DNA from: Terebella lapidaria
Taxonomy: Eukaryota > Annelida > Polychaeta > Terebellida > Terebellidae
DNA length: 64,000 bases
Assembly (NCBI GenBank): GCA_949152475.1
Contig: OX424563.1
Coordinates: 23,471,001-23,535,000, forward strand
Direction: 5' to 3'
How positions within the stretch are numbered: the first letter of the stretch is position 1; the number at the start of each line of letters is the position of its first letter. The position numbers and the translations under genes are program-made. Below, in pieces: positions 46,982 through 60,092 of the stretch. The notes below the pieces were generated by a model. That model was given only the letters and a program-made list of their open reading frames with translations, was not told the origin of the DNA and did not search any database.

Positions 46982-49900
46982 GTAAAAGAGTATAGAATCT
47001 GCATGATTTATCGGGTGGATGGACGGGGGTGATGAAAATTCAGGATATTGGTTTCTGCAAAAAAAAAAAACGGCAAAACACATTGGACCTATTTGTCACT
47101 AGAATATGTTTACACCTATTTATATATGAATTTCCGCGGAACTGTAAAATTATACCCCCGGTTTTTATCAAACAACATGTTAAGTCATTAACACAACGGA
47201 CGCATTTGTAACGCGTGTTTATATAACACATAGGCGCATTTCATGGTCTTAGCAAGTCGCGATTGGGAAGCTATCAGAATTTTGATTAATACGGTTCACA
47301 CGATACTCTCCGATAATTCACCAGCCGGCAACAATGGTTCGTCTACATTCGTCTGTGTCGCTAAAATACAGCGACAGCTAGCGAATGATCAGTATATATA
47401 CGTCTGCAACTTGCTTGTCGAAGCTTCACGAATGATGCAACTATATCGATAGTATATGTTTACACATATCGCCATATGTTTGAACCTGACATGGAAAATC
47501 CCACGGTTAATTGCACGGAACAAGTTATATGTTTCGTTTGAGAAAAAGTTGTTTTTTTGTTGCGTGGGGAAGGGGTTTTCGATGAAATCACGTCACAAAT
47601 TCCAACCGGCGTTAAATATATTTGTATAGGTGCCCATGCCCAAAAGATGAATTCGAAGTATACATATTCAACCTTACATTCTATAAAATGCATTGGACTT
47701 TTATATTACATTACAAAGAGCTCGTAATAAGTTACCACTGAAGAGAAACCATGCCATTTATATATATAGCCGTGCTAATATCTCATCAAGGAGCTTTTAT
47801 GTGTTTTTATGTAACTATCCCAAAAATTTCTTCATCGTACACAAAAGTTGATGAACTACTATATATATAGGCCTACAGTAAATGTTTCGATACAGAAGGG
47901 CATAAATTACACGGGGACCGAAAACCATTGATATAAATCGTTTGTTAAGCGGTCACACATCATGAACCACATCATATTAATTAACTGATGTGCATTTTGC
48001 CGATATAATTACATATAGCATATACCTTAATGGATTATAGATAGCATTATAGATAGCATATACCTTAATGGATCAGTGCATATACATCTATGAACTGTTA
48101 AATAGATAATATATGTACAATGTGCTATGCCTTTTTTTATACATTTTCTAAGTATGTTCGATAATGATTATGCGATGTCAAAATGAATCACTGGTAAATG
48201 TGAGTTTATTGGCAAACCAAAGCATCCATGAGTTACATAAAAGCGCTCGTGACATTTATTCCTTACTAAACGTTCTAGCCATATATAGCCTTGCAATCAT
48301 GATCATTTATAAACCAACAGACGTATATTGGAAAGTGATAGGTCTAATGATATAATTAGTTATATTTAATGACCGTAATATTGAGCATGACATAACATAT
48401 CGTTTGAGCAATTTTGAATCGACTATCACTTATGTATTTTCCATGTTCACACCTTCATATAAGGCTATATAATACTCAAACGAAGAGATTTATTTTACAT
48501 AAAAGGACTATATATTTCACCACACCCATCTTTTCGTTCTGTTACATAATAATCCTTCGACAAAACTGCTACCAATACTCATATAGGCTTGTAAAAATCT
48601 CAGAACTCGTCGAAACCCAGACCCATCGACAATGCATAGGCTTATTATATCATCCAACCACCCTCCCCTTCTCTTCTGAAGCATCCAATAATGCGGTATA
48701 CGCGTGCACTGTCCAGCAGGCCTATAGCAACCTGTGAATGCCGATTGCACGCCCTCGGCCATATCAAATATAAGCTAATAAACACTCGAAAAAACAAGCG
48801 ACTTTTTGACGAACGTGATCATTGCCGACAGTCGGTTCGAAGTGTCGTAAAACATTCTACTCGTGGGAGTAAGTCATTCTCTCCAGGACGACCGGCCTAA
48901 GGGTTCCATAAAAAAGCGGGGGAATACCGTAAAAAGGTGCAATTTGCCATCTGCTGTGGTCCCCACGTACAAGTAACTATCGCTACGCCAGTTTGATTCT
49001 GCACTTGCAGTCGAAGTGCAGTTATTAAGTGGCTGCTCCAGATTCTACAGTACTGAACACCTCAAGGAGTCTCCTCGGAATTTGAGACCCTAAATTGACT
49101 GTTTTCATTCTTCCCCTTATAAATGTAGAACATTCGAAACAAAATGCATTGTTTTTTTTCGTCAATTCGCCAGTGTTTACAAGCATGCACACTGAGTCAT
49201 ATCATACAAACTTTTCAGTGTAGTTGACTTTGAAAAAAAAGGACATTATTTCAAAAGGAACAAAGCATTCTCTCGTAATGTGGTCGTAATTGCACGCATG
49301 TACCGCGTTTTTTTTTTATTAATGTAGAACTGCTCATGTTGTAGGGGTTTCCAGCGTGCAACACGATGATAAATTATAAAATTAAAATTTTTCGACTCTC
49401 TCGTCCGTTCGCGATTGCCCGCGGTGATTCGGTGACATTTTGTGAACCGTCACGCGAACTCGGCGATCTACTTCACTGCGATAACGAAAAAAAATAAATT
49501 TCTATCTGTACACGTATATATGGGGAAATAATAACAATAAATGTTGCGGAGGTTGGCCGCAAGGCAATTCACTCGCGAGTATATAGTACGTACACATAAT
49601 AACATTTGATGTTGTGTCATGAAAACAGCCAGGCCTCATGATGGAACAGAGGCGGTCATTAACATGCCGTTTACCGCATATTGTTCAATTTAAAAATTAT
49701 TATTATCTGTCTGTTCTGCGCGTGATTGAACATAATTACCGAGACTTTTGACCCGACAAGGTGGAATTTGCTGACTCAATTTGTAACTCTGACTGGTATA
49801 TGAAAAATCACATGTTGCGTAGTTACACAAGCTGTTATTGTGTAGCAGAACACAAGAATTTAATTGTGTGAGTTTTTGTTGTTGTTATTCCTAAAAGTGT

Positions 49901-52655
49901 TGTTTGAAATGAAATTCGTACCACGTGACCCGGACTTTTTGACATGGAATTATAATCGTCGATTCACAAAAAGGGAATTTATAACATGAAATATGATCAA
50001 TTATAGCTCTGTTGTGGTCACCTAAATTTGGTTTATATTCTCGTAATTGCTGTTGCTTTTGTATTTTAGTACGAACTCATAGCTTTTCGAGTTTTTTATG
50101 CAGTTTCAGCTCTCTCAATATTGTGTTGGATTCATTCCTCCGCTTGCACAACTTAACTCCAGTATACCCATTAAACAAACCCATCTAGAATTCTTTCCGT
50201 TCATGTATTTATTTGTCGAGGACATGTGCGGAGCATGTTGACAGTCATTAGTGACGTCATACCTACAATAAACACATTAGTCTCGCGGTAAATGCTGCCC
50301 TCACCGCGGATTGGCCATGCTTCATTAGAGCACGGACCTCGGTGATTTTGTGGCTATCCATTAAAACTCGCTTAGCAATTTGGCACGTTGACCCTCGGGA
50401 AACGGCAACCCATGTGACTCTGCATAATGTGGTAACGTTTGATGGGAGGCGCCACGTTTGCCCTCGGTGTTCTTCTCTACGCCCAACGCATAGAACCAGA
50501 ATAATTCGAAGATTAATCACTCGAAAACCCCCTCGAAAATTGAAGCAATGATCTACACCCAAGCTCAATTGTTAGATATTTTAGACGGTGGTAAACGTCG
50601 CATGAGCGTAACTCGTGGAGCTTCAAAACGAAGCGTGAACTTAAAAAAACGCCAATTTTAGGCCTTATAAAGTGACAACGCCATAATTTGCCCCGATTGT
50701 GTAAAGTCAGCGACCCGAAAACTTGGACACATGAAAGTGAATTCAAACGAATTTTTTCGAGCATTTATTATGCAAATTAGGGGTTATATGCACGTGCATA
50801 GTGAAAGAATTACTACAACAAATGGCCACAGATTTTGCTATAACAAATAGGAAGTCTTTATTACAGAAGACAAAATTCTTGTGAATTAAGAGTAAATCCC
50901 GACTGAGATGTTGATGAGATGAGATGCTTTTGTATTTCTAAATGTGCCACATGTTTCTCGAATACATAGGCCATGCCATTTCATTGAGAACAGCAACAAT
51001 AACAAGCACTTCCTCCCCTTTATCTTCTCATCTGAGTTAACACTTGGAGGAGGTGTGAACATCTTTTCACATGTGTCGATGCGTGGCACAAAAGCGCGCG
51101 AAAACAAATTGTTTTGGGCCTGAAAGCAGACGACCACCCTTGATAAACAGTGACGTAATTTCTGGCGGCTAAATGACATCGAGAATGGCTGCTAATAGCT
51201 CTTTGATGGGACCTAGACGACTTTGACAATAGCACCGTGGGGAATTCTACACGTAGATGACAAGGTCTTCTCAATACGTATGGGTATATTGACAAAACAT
51301 TGAATGTTGCGTGGTTATGTAAATTTGAACCTGTCATGTTGGAGTAGGCCTATCGGAAATATGTGAGTCAATGATTTGTGCGTATTTTATGACTAAATCG
51401 GAAGGACATGCTATTTGCTTTGCAATGACACTTCGTAACTTTGGATGCAGTAATCAAACAAATGTAAAAACTGTATATACGGTTTATCCATACTGCATGC
51501 ATTCAGTCGTGTATCGCCGTAGAAAAAAAAAACATTTGCAATCAACCAATAATTAATGATCACTCCACTCACTATCAAACGGAAGAGTAAATTGTGCAAA
51601 CAATGTCCAACATATATAGTCTTTCAGCGACAGGTGAAGTGTCAATCTATCTTCTTGTCTGCCATAATAAATGACCTCTTAAGTGTATATCCCTTTTGTT
51701 TGTTACCCCCATGTGCATATGATCTCAATAATGATCAAAATCAACATACGACCCCCCCCCCCCCCTCCCCCTTGAAATATTGTCACAATTAAGGAAGAAG
51801 ACATATCACTGACATGTTAACCGTGAGATTAGATCGAGATGGGGTCAAGCATCGCTACTGAATATCACGACGGGGATTAAAAGATAGCGTCGGTATTTAC
51901 GTCTTTATTAATTATCGCCCGGTGGATAAAAACGTATCAGCATGGAGCTGAGTCGTTGCCCGGTTATAAAGCCACCCCTATAGACCACCAAACTCTTCAA
52001 TACATGCTATCAAAATGACAAGTACAGAAAAAAATGCGCGTGCGAAAAGCCGTTTATTTACAAGTGATTTATCGCCTTTGGTGAGATGTACATTAATATA
52101 TACATATATAGGATGGGTATATGGGTAGATCATCGTTATCAATATTAGCAGAAAAGTTAACGTCATTATTGTTTGGGGGTGCATGCCATATCGCCTATTT
52201 GAAATATGCTTTTATCAACAATGAACAGTGACCATTGTCCTTGCTAAAATAAATTAATCCATATTGCTATATATATATATTTGTATATGGCGATATTAAT
52301 TGCACGTTATCTGTTCCTACTCCCTAGATACCTACACATCTTCGTTGTTCAGTGTAGATTTTCCCAAGCTCTTTAGGCCTATCAACATGAATTCCATAAT
52401 TCCCCATTAATATATGTACTTGCAAAGGCCTATATGACATAAAATACAATATGTCACCTGTCATATTCGTAATAAGTAGTAATATGAATACTTCAATTGA
52501 ATTATATATCATTATTACATTTAGACTGTATTCTTATATTATATTATATTATATTATATTATATTATATTATATTATATTATATTATATTATATTATATT
52601 ATATTATATTATATTATATTATATTATATTATAAGCTATATACTTATTATCTCAG
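46982..52655 (+). other. Nkx6 intron 1
   Basis: 5.67 kb, phase 1, with GT at 46982 and AG at 52654-52655. It is mostly A+T rich with no recognised gene or mobile element. Homopolymer runs occur at 47060 (A), 49311 (T) and 51752-51771 (C). Its last 120 bases hold a perfect pentanucleotide microsatellite that crowds the splice acceptor. Open frames of about 100 residues on both strands around 50263-51337 are not supported as exons. Confidence 0.88.
52536..52630 (+). repeat. Perfect (ATATT)19 microsatellite at the exon 2 acceptor
   Basis: Nineteen uninterrupted copies of ATATT end 25 bases before exon 2. The remaining 25 bases, 'ataagctatatacttattat' then CTCAG, must hold whatever branch point and pyrimidine tract are used; the pyrimidine tract is weak. 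Confidence 0.97.
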
Positions 52656-52846
52656 TGCCGGGCCAGACTGGAGGTTCCATGGGTCACACACTAGACAGAG
52701 ACGGGAAGAAAAAACACACGAGGCCGACGTTTTCCGGACATCAGATATTTGCCCTCGAAAAGACCTTTGAGCAGACTAAATACCTGGCCGGTCCGGAGCG
52801 GGCCCGACTCGCCTACGCCCTGGGCATGTCTGAGAGTCAAGTCAAG
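52656..52846 (+). CDS. Nkx6: Nkx6-class homeobox protein, exon 2 (residues 153-216)
   Basis: The exon starts after CTCAG and completes a valine codon from exon 1. After a short linker with LDRDGKKK it encodes homeodomain positions 1-46 (protein residues 171-216): arm, helices 1 and 2 and the start of helix 3. The block [20 protein letters not shown] is diagnostic for Nkx6. The exon ends with SQVK at 52846 before GTATGT, at phase 0. This intron position inside helix 3 is the one used by vertebrate Nkx6 genes (established knowledge). The preceding open frame in the microsatellite is intronic. Confidence 0.97.
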
Positions 52847-55800
52847 GTATGTCTCAGGTTTTTTTTCGTATGTGTGCATATCATTTTTCTTTTACTTCGT
52901 TTTTGAGTTATTCGTTATTTGGCTATATTCGATTCTGTATGAGTGATGTGTAATTGTAATCATTATCAACTGAATGAATCAAACATTAATTTATATATGT
53001 ATATCTTGTCGTGAACAACTATATGACAAGAATAGTCAACACAATCCAAAGCAGTATTCGCCTTACAAACAACAAGTACATACAAGATTATACAAAATAT
53101 ACATATTTACATATATACATCTTGATGAAGCGAAGATCAAAGCAGGTTATTTTGGAGTGAAGGAAGGCGTCTTTCATCGGTAAACAAGGGTCTGTTCTAC
53201 GCCTGTTAATACTTTTACAAGATATTTATAAATCGGTATTTATTTGAAAAGTCTCAGCTGGATGGGAAATAACAAACCTAAGCAGCTGACATCTTGGAAA
53301 ATAGTCGTAGAAAAAGCGGATAGCGCGGTAAAAATGCGAATATCCCCTGTGTATTGCCCTTTCTTGCATCGGAAATCTGGAAACTATGTTCAATAGACAT
53401 TAACGCTCATCTTGTAACGTTTGGAAACGATTATCCCAAGACGCTAAATGACACGTGAGTGTTTGATTTGAAGTAGCAGAATTGTTTGGACAAGGAAAAC
53501 AAACCTAGACAGAGCAATGGCCCACTCGTGCCAAAGTTTTTAGACTTGCGAAAGGTGGTTGTGGCTTGAAATGGTGAGCCCCATTGCATTCTTAGCGGGG
53601 TGAAATTCCAAAGGAACAAATCTATGAGCGCTTTCTGTCATGGTCTTCGCCCGTTTCGAAATACTGTACGAAAGACATTACTCCAAAAGTGCGACATTTT
53701 CAGTCAGGAGGTATACCGGCGATTTATTTGCGCAAGTTTTATCAATCGCCTGCAACCGAACCCCCTAAAGTATCGGTGTCAGCGAGTGATAAATGTTTAT
53801 TGATATACGAAAGAATTTAGCCAAAGTGCGTTTGATTGTCTTCAGACCGACAACACCTTGGAGAAATACGAGTATGCATCGCTTTTTACCCTCTTGGGAA
53901 CATTTTTTTTTCCGTCGAAACTTTTCAACGCCATTTGTCTTACAATGAAATAGATAGGATTCAATTTGAGGCAATATCCTTCCATGTCTTAATCCTATCG
54001 CCTTGAGATCTATAACTTATCTCCTCTTCGTTGCTTGGCTTGCTAAATTACAAATTGAACTTTTGTCCGCCTACCGACAGCATATACGTAACTCGGTTAC
54101 GACTAAAGGGCGATATATTCATTCACTATTAACACTTAAGGCGCGCGAGTTTTATATGAAAAGATATCTCCTTCTGTGAGGTTGATTAATGGGGTGGCAA
54201 TCAACCGCTTTTCCGCCCAGGATATCAAATGATTGACCCCCAAGTATTGTTGAGAACTATCTGAATCACCTAAAGATAAAAATAATCCCATTGAAGAAGT
54301 ACTCACACACGACAGTACTAATGTTATTTTAGATTTGACAGCATTTCATTTTGTTCGTATTATTATAATTATTTATACCAAGTTTCAAAAATTCACCCCT
54401 TTAAATAAAAATTTAAAGGGGTGAATCGCCCCACTAAAATTTCCTTCTGGTGTTGATTTCACAATACTTCGTGTGTTCTCGTTCAATGGTCAAATTTCAC
54501 TGGATCGTTTGCTACGTTGCCATGGAGACGCAAATGTCCGCAGACGACATTTGGAAACATCTCAAGTGCGGCCCGTCTGTCGGATCTTTTCATCCTGGCA
54601 ACTTCAGAAAACAACAAAAAAAGGACACAGTGTATTCACATTCTTGTGAAAAAAAAATAACCCTGGGTTCTCACACATCGATAGATTTTCACACAAGAAA
54701 AAAAAAAACAAGTTGTATATTTGCACATCTACAAATAAGCACTGTATGGATACTCGAATACACTGGTAGGAAATGGAACATGCACACTTTATTTTTGCTA
54801 CACCACATGGTAATTGTTTATAAAATAGACGAGATTTTGGCCAGATGTGTTTATGTTCTATGAGATAAACATCGGACCTAAGCGAGTATGTTTGTCACTT
54901 TGTTCCAATGTTTGTTTTGCATTCAACGCTAATAAGTGTAAATTACACCTTGAAAAGAAAACGGATGCATAAACATCTATCATAGTGAAAACAAATCATA
55001 CAATATCTACTGACGATACTTCCGTTACAAACTTTGCCGCAAACTGAGACGAGTTGACAGAAACAAATGAAATACACTATCAATGATAGATGTTCATGCA
55101 TTGTTGTCAACATGTTTTTCTTATAAATTCGGTTGTTGATTAGTGTCGACCTTAATCTAAGTGTTTGTCGATGTCAAGATGGAGTGTATAGGCGTAGATC
55201 TAATACCTGCATTGCCTTCTCAACATAGTGAAATCCACACGAAATTTCCCTCTGTTCTTGTTCAAAATAAATCTCTACATAGAAACAGCTATCATATTGC
55301 GAGTTGCTCCCTATTATGTCTGACCTGCGACCCACTCGGGACCCCTATATATCGGAATGGGTAACCGGGGATAAGCTAAAAGCGATTCTATGACGTGGAA
55401 AATATCTCGACAAATCATCGCGTTCGCCGATCTGATAAAAACGTGACGCGGAAAAGGGGAGGTGTATAATAATGGTGCGCCGTCTAGCGGACGGCAAGCA
55501 ATACCTCCGGACCAACCCCAAGCAATGCAGAAATCACGCTCCATTGCCTCGCAATTCATTAGTATTTATCCTGGGACGGGCGATGGCTTCTGGTCATCCA
55601 ATTCTTCTTTGGAGACCGCCCCTATATCCGCGGCGATAAAGACCTCTGCGTATCTGTTTCATGCGGCGCTACCACCAGCACAATCAGACGACTTCCAGAA
55701 CGCTAACCATACCCCCACCCCCTCCCCCGAATTATTCGCCAATGCGGGCCATATTGCGGCACTGATGTTTATCACCGGTTCTCTCTCCCCTGGCTACCAC

Positions 55801-58800
55801 TGGGCTTTCGCCAGCCATCCATCAAGCTTAAGGTCGAGACGAAACAATATCCCATCTGACAGGCATTGTAATAGAGATTAGTCGCGCGCCCTTATAAAGA
55901 GATAAGACGATGGCATAAGACGCCCGCATGGTCGGTCTTACGTTCCCCCGCATTCAACTCTACAGACACCACGTATAAATCTAATTCCTGAGGATAGGAC
56001 GCGTCTTTGGGAAAGAGTGACCTAGGTCCCTATAAAAACCAATATTATTTACCGTTCAAGTTCACGTTCAATGCTATTTCCATCGATATGCACCTGTGGG
56101 TACCGCCACTTTCACGACCGAACTGTCTTGTTTCGTCATGCCCATCTCCATTCACAGCTATTCACGATGTGCAATCATCCCACGCTCTAATTGCGCGTCA
56201 CGCAGTAGGCGACAGCTATATAATTGAGATGTGATTCGACACAATGGAGTTTCCGCTATTATCGCCCAATCTGAAGCATTTAGTTTTTATGCAAGACAGC
56301 GGAAAGATAAGCACAATTTATGGATAACGTGCGTGATACTGAACTATCGGCGATGAAACGCGTCAACTACCATGAAATTGGACGAGAATCCTTGTCAGTA
56401 TTTGCTGTTTCTGGGTGTGTATATGCTCATGCCTAGAGATAACATCAGTGACCTGCTGATATTTTGATTTTATGAAATTTTGGCTATGATGTTTCCATAT
56501 ATTGCGCTGTCCTGCATATATTTGTTGCGAGACACGGCCCACTGTTTGATGGCATCTATGAGCCTATGTATTGCTCATGTGAAGAATCCTTGCTGGCCTC
56601 TGAAATCCCATACTATTGACATTATTCCGAGCCCGTACTTATAGTCGGCTATTGCCATTAAATTCAGCTGTGCCCTATGCATAATATCTTTAGATTATAC
56701 GCGTGGTCCCTCTGAAAATTGTGCCGAACATCCTCGCCCGGCGATAATAGGGGTCATTCCACCATCATTTGTCCGGATTTTGTTCCAAGCGTCGGCATGA
56801 CTTGGCTAGCCTGTCGTCTGTGTTGGCGTATGAGGCTTGCCATAGAAAGATCATGCAGGTTTTCCATAGAGAATCCAGTCCCGTGTGATCTGGTGGAATT
56901 TTTCTGAAACGAAAATAAGTGAATCATGTCCCATAATCCCTTTCGCGTTTGGTGGATATGCACAAAGCTGTTCACAAAGTCCAGGGCTTCGGTGATAATC
57001 TACAAACGGACAGACGACACAAATTTTGAGCTGAAACAAAAATTAAGACCCGTTCGACACGAGTAGGTCCGAGTAGTGTATTTCAATTGACAAACATATG
57101 CCAAAATATAGCCCACTCAACAATCTGTGTACGAGCTGAAAAATGCCGTATAATGTAATCGAATCAAACACAACTGTATAATACACACATTCAAATAATT
57201 ATGTACAAAGCCATTTATTAATCTCAGCAAATTTGATATGAAAATATTTACAGAGTATATATTACCCCAGTAGGGGAAGAGTTATGTTGATATCTAGACC
57301 GATACGCCCTTCCCGTATATAGTTCAAATGAACAAACTAAAAGAGGGGCAATACGAGAAACCATTAAGAGAGCAATAAAATCAAACCCCGCCACAAAATC
57401 ATCTGATCCCGCAAACTTTCTTAAATGCCCTATTGCTAGTTCCCTCAGCCGTCTACCCGCTGCTTTTCCCAGCAAGGAACCCACCGCATGTAATCGAAAC
57501 GCCTTGTAGCAATGGTCATTTATCGCGACAAAAACAGCTTCGTTCCATTCTACCATCATTATTAAGGTGCCCAGGGTCCCGTGTCGCGATTCTATCGCCC
57601 GGATGTCGACGTGGGGTGTTTAATGATTGCGGACCGCCACGGGTTTTCCTGTGTCGTCTGCTGCGGACATCGCGAGCAGACGATAATAGGTTTCGCGCCA
57701 TTTCTCGCGTTTCGCGCCACTGTCTGAGTCGGTCGTCGTTTGCAGAAATCGATGTCCACCGGTCGTCTGTTCCCACTAGGGAAAAAGTGGTGTCTTGGGG
57801 AATTTGCCTTTCTCTGTTGTGCGCACGGGCTTCTTCTTTTCTGCAACACAATAAGGCAATTTGTAATAAATTCCCACCGCTTCCAACGACGGAAATACCT
57901 CGGCGATATTCACTGAATACCAGGGCGTGAGTGAATTATACCGGTTGCGTCCGGTGTTGTGTCCATCTTATGGGTTTATTGAAACCGCATTTTCGATAAA
58001 TGATAGAAAAATGCATTGAGATATCCTCGGAATATATATAGGCCTATAGACCGATTGACTTTTGCACGAGAATAGGTACATTTTTTATTATTAAGTTACC
58101 AATTAATATAAGTAATTAATTACTCCATTAATGTCATAGTCTGGTTTGACCTTCTTAAATATCCAACAGACTGATAGCCTACATGAGTAAACTGTATACG
58201 AACAACGTGTTGCCAATGGTATATACGTGATTTCCTGGTCGTTTAAAGGGAGACGCGTATTGGAAATAATTGATTTCGCGTCGGGTAAATTCGACATGAT
58301 GTATTACAGGATTGGTGGCACGCGTTAGATAATTAAAGGATTTCAAACCAAAATTCAATCTGTCTTACCATGTTCGCACATGGTATAGCCGCTTTTCGCC
58401 TTCAGACACCAAATCATCAAAATTCGATGCGCTTGAAAATCATTATTTCATCGAAATAATAGATCTATTTGTCATGTCGGAAACGGGATGGCAACACGAT
58501 TCACGAAGATCTGTTGTCGGATTGTTGATGTTTTCTTCATATTTCACATCATTTGAACTCGTCGAAAAGACGATTTGTTAAAATCATACGCTCATTTATC
58601 GCCGAGCATATGCGCTAAAATAGTCGGAATATTTACTGACAAGGCCATCCATAGCAGGTGCTGATCCTTGGAAGAATATGATAGACTCATCAATTTTCGA
58701 AATCGCTGCATCCATTATCCATTAGTAAACGACAGCGTTTGACAATTTCTCGCAATGGCATCGATAAATCTAAAAGGATAATAGACAATTAATTACTAAT

Positions 58801-59061
58801 ATGGTTCGATCTTTGCTTAGACGCGAACCTCTGATAAACACACACCAATACACGTTCCTTATTATTTGGATATCAGATTCACTTGTGACATGCGACATAT
58901 TTTCAAGAAAGATAACACTTCCCACCCATTCATGACCATCACACATAGAGTGACACCAATGACAAATACCAAAAACAATAATCGAATTTACAATCAATTA
59001 TCGCGACGATCCAATTATAACCCGTCGAGATATTTATTCATGCTGCTCTTTCGTACGACAG
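52847..59061 (+). other. Nkx6 intron 2
   Basis: 6.2 kb, phase 0, GT at 52847 and AG at 59060-59061, with a usable pyrimidine-rich stretch (CTGCTCTTTCG) before the acceptor. No mobile element is recognised. A stretch of more balanced composition at about 55300-57950 carries open frames of 100-165 residues on both strands. None has a family signature, and the symmetric openness points to composition rather than exons. It is a reasonable place to look for a conserved enhancer. Bases 54407-54425 form a small hairpin (TTTAAATAAAAATTTAAA with 'ccccttt' and 'aaagggg' around it). Confidence 0.85.
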
Positions 59062-59478
59062 GTGTGGTTCCAAAATAGACGAACGAAATGGCGCAAGAAA
59101 CACGCGGCTGAAATGGCGACAGCCAAGAAGAAGCAAGAGGAACGCGCGGACCATATGGAGGAGGATTCGGAGGAAAACGACGACGATGACGATATGGAAA
59201 ACTACAAATCGTTGGCGTCGAGTTTCGGTGATGAATCTACAGACAACAACAATATTCTGAGTCCGACGAAACACGACGCCGACGGAAGTCCCCAGCAGGC
59301 GGCGATGCTGCACCACGGTGTCACTTCCGCTGGTATGACTTCCGCCGCGACGTTAGCGACATCTCTCGGATACGCGCCGCACAACATGGCCGCCACGGCA
59401 CACGGTCACGTGGACTTGCATAGCAACGGCTTCCGAATGCACGGAATGCTTAACAACGGGCTGAACGTTTTACAATGA
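59062..59478 (+). CDS. Nkx6: Nkx6-class homeobox protein, exon 3 (residues 217-354)
   Basis: The exon begins with [14 protein letters not shown], homeodomain positions 47-60. It includes Trp48, Phe49, the specificity residue Gln50 (protein 220) and the invariant Asn51 (221). The basic extension [12 protein letters not shown] that follows is another Nkx6 hallmark. An acidic run (about 248-262, rich in Glu and Asp) matches the acidic region that influences DNA binding in vertebrate Nkx6. The remaining tail is Ser/Ala/His rich and ends [15 protein letters not shown], with TGA at 59476-59478. The total of 354 residues is close to the usual family size. Confidence 0.97.
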   Translation: MWFQNRRTKWRKKHAAEMATAKKKQEERADHMEEDSEENDDDDDMENYKSLASSFGDESTDNNNILSPTKHDADGSPQQAAMLHHGVTSAGMTSAATLATSLGYAPHNMAATAHGHVDLHSNGFRMHGMLNNGLNVLQ

Positions 59479-60092
59479 CGTCGATGACCATTATTGTGTA
59501 CATATAGCCTGGATTGTCATGCGACGCCATTTTACTTCCGCTACAGCTTGTTGTGTATTCTTTGTGCGCGCGTGAGTGACGACATATTTTGCGCATGCGC
59601 GCTCGATCTTTGACTGTGCGTTGCTTTATTGGTGTATCTTTTACTCGAATTATATGAATCGTCTAAAGACTGCGAAATTGTTTCTCGACGGTGCCAGTAA
59701 AACATAATAACAATGATGATCAAGTTGACAAAGAGTTTACGATACTATATTAGCTACTATGTGGCTACTATAGTAAGAACGAAGAGAATTTCGTTCTTGT
59801 GTGCATGTGATGATCCAAATTCGCCAAAATACTTGACGACATAGTCCTAGGGTAACGCTATATACGTGAGATGTCAAATATGAACTTCAAGAATGTCAAC
59901 TTCCAGTGAAAGAAGACTGGTTTCTTCCTTCCTCTATCTCGTCAGAATGTGTGTGTATAATTTATGTGTCAACTATACACATTATAAAATAAAATCAACA
60001 TATTATTCATCTGTCGTTTTCACAACACTACTACAGAATGAGGATGGACTTCACGAAAAGTGTCTTATATGAACATTATTATAACAAATAAA
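59479..60092 (+). promoter_or_regulatory. Probable Nkx6 3' untranslated region with polyadenylation signals
   Basis: AATAAA occurs at 59988-59993 and 60087-60092, about 510 and 610 bases after the stop codon. The sequence between is A+T rich, as expected for a 3' untranslated region. Which signal is used cannot be read from sequence. Confidence 0.5.

Noticed and set aside
52451..52655. Open frame running through the (ATATT)n repeat into Nkx6 exon 2
   Set aside because: It is opened by the microsatellite, whose 15-base frame cycle has no stop in this frame; the acceptor AG at 52654-52655 and the phase match with exon 1 show the exon starts at 52656.
55462..55881. 139-codon open frame in intron 2
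   Set aside because: No family motif, open frames also on the opposite strand nearby, and it lies between two well-defined exons. More likely compositional.
57433..57930. 165-codon open frame and overlapping minus-strand frames in intron 2
   Set aside because: Low-complexity Arg/Ser/Pro composition on both strands indicates balanced base composition without stops, not coding sequence.
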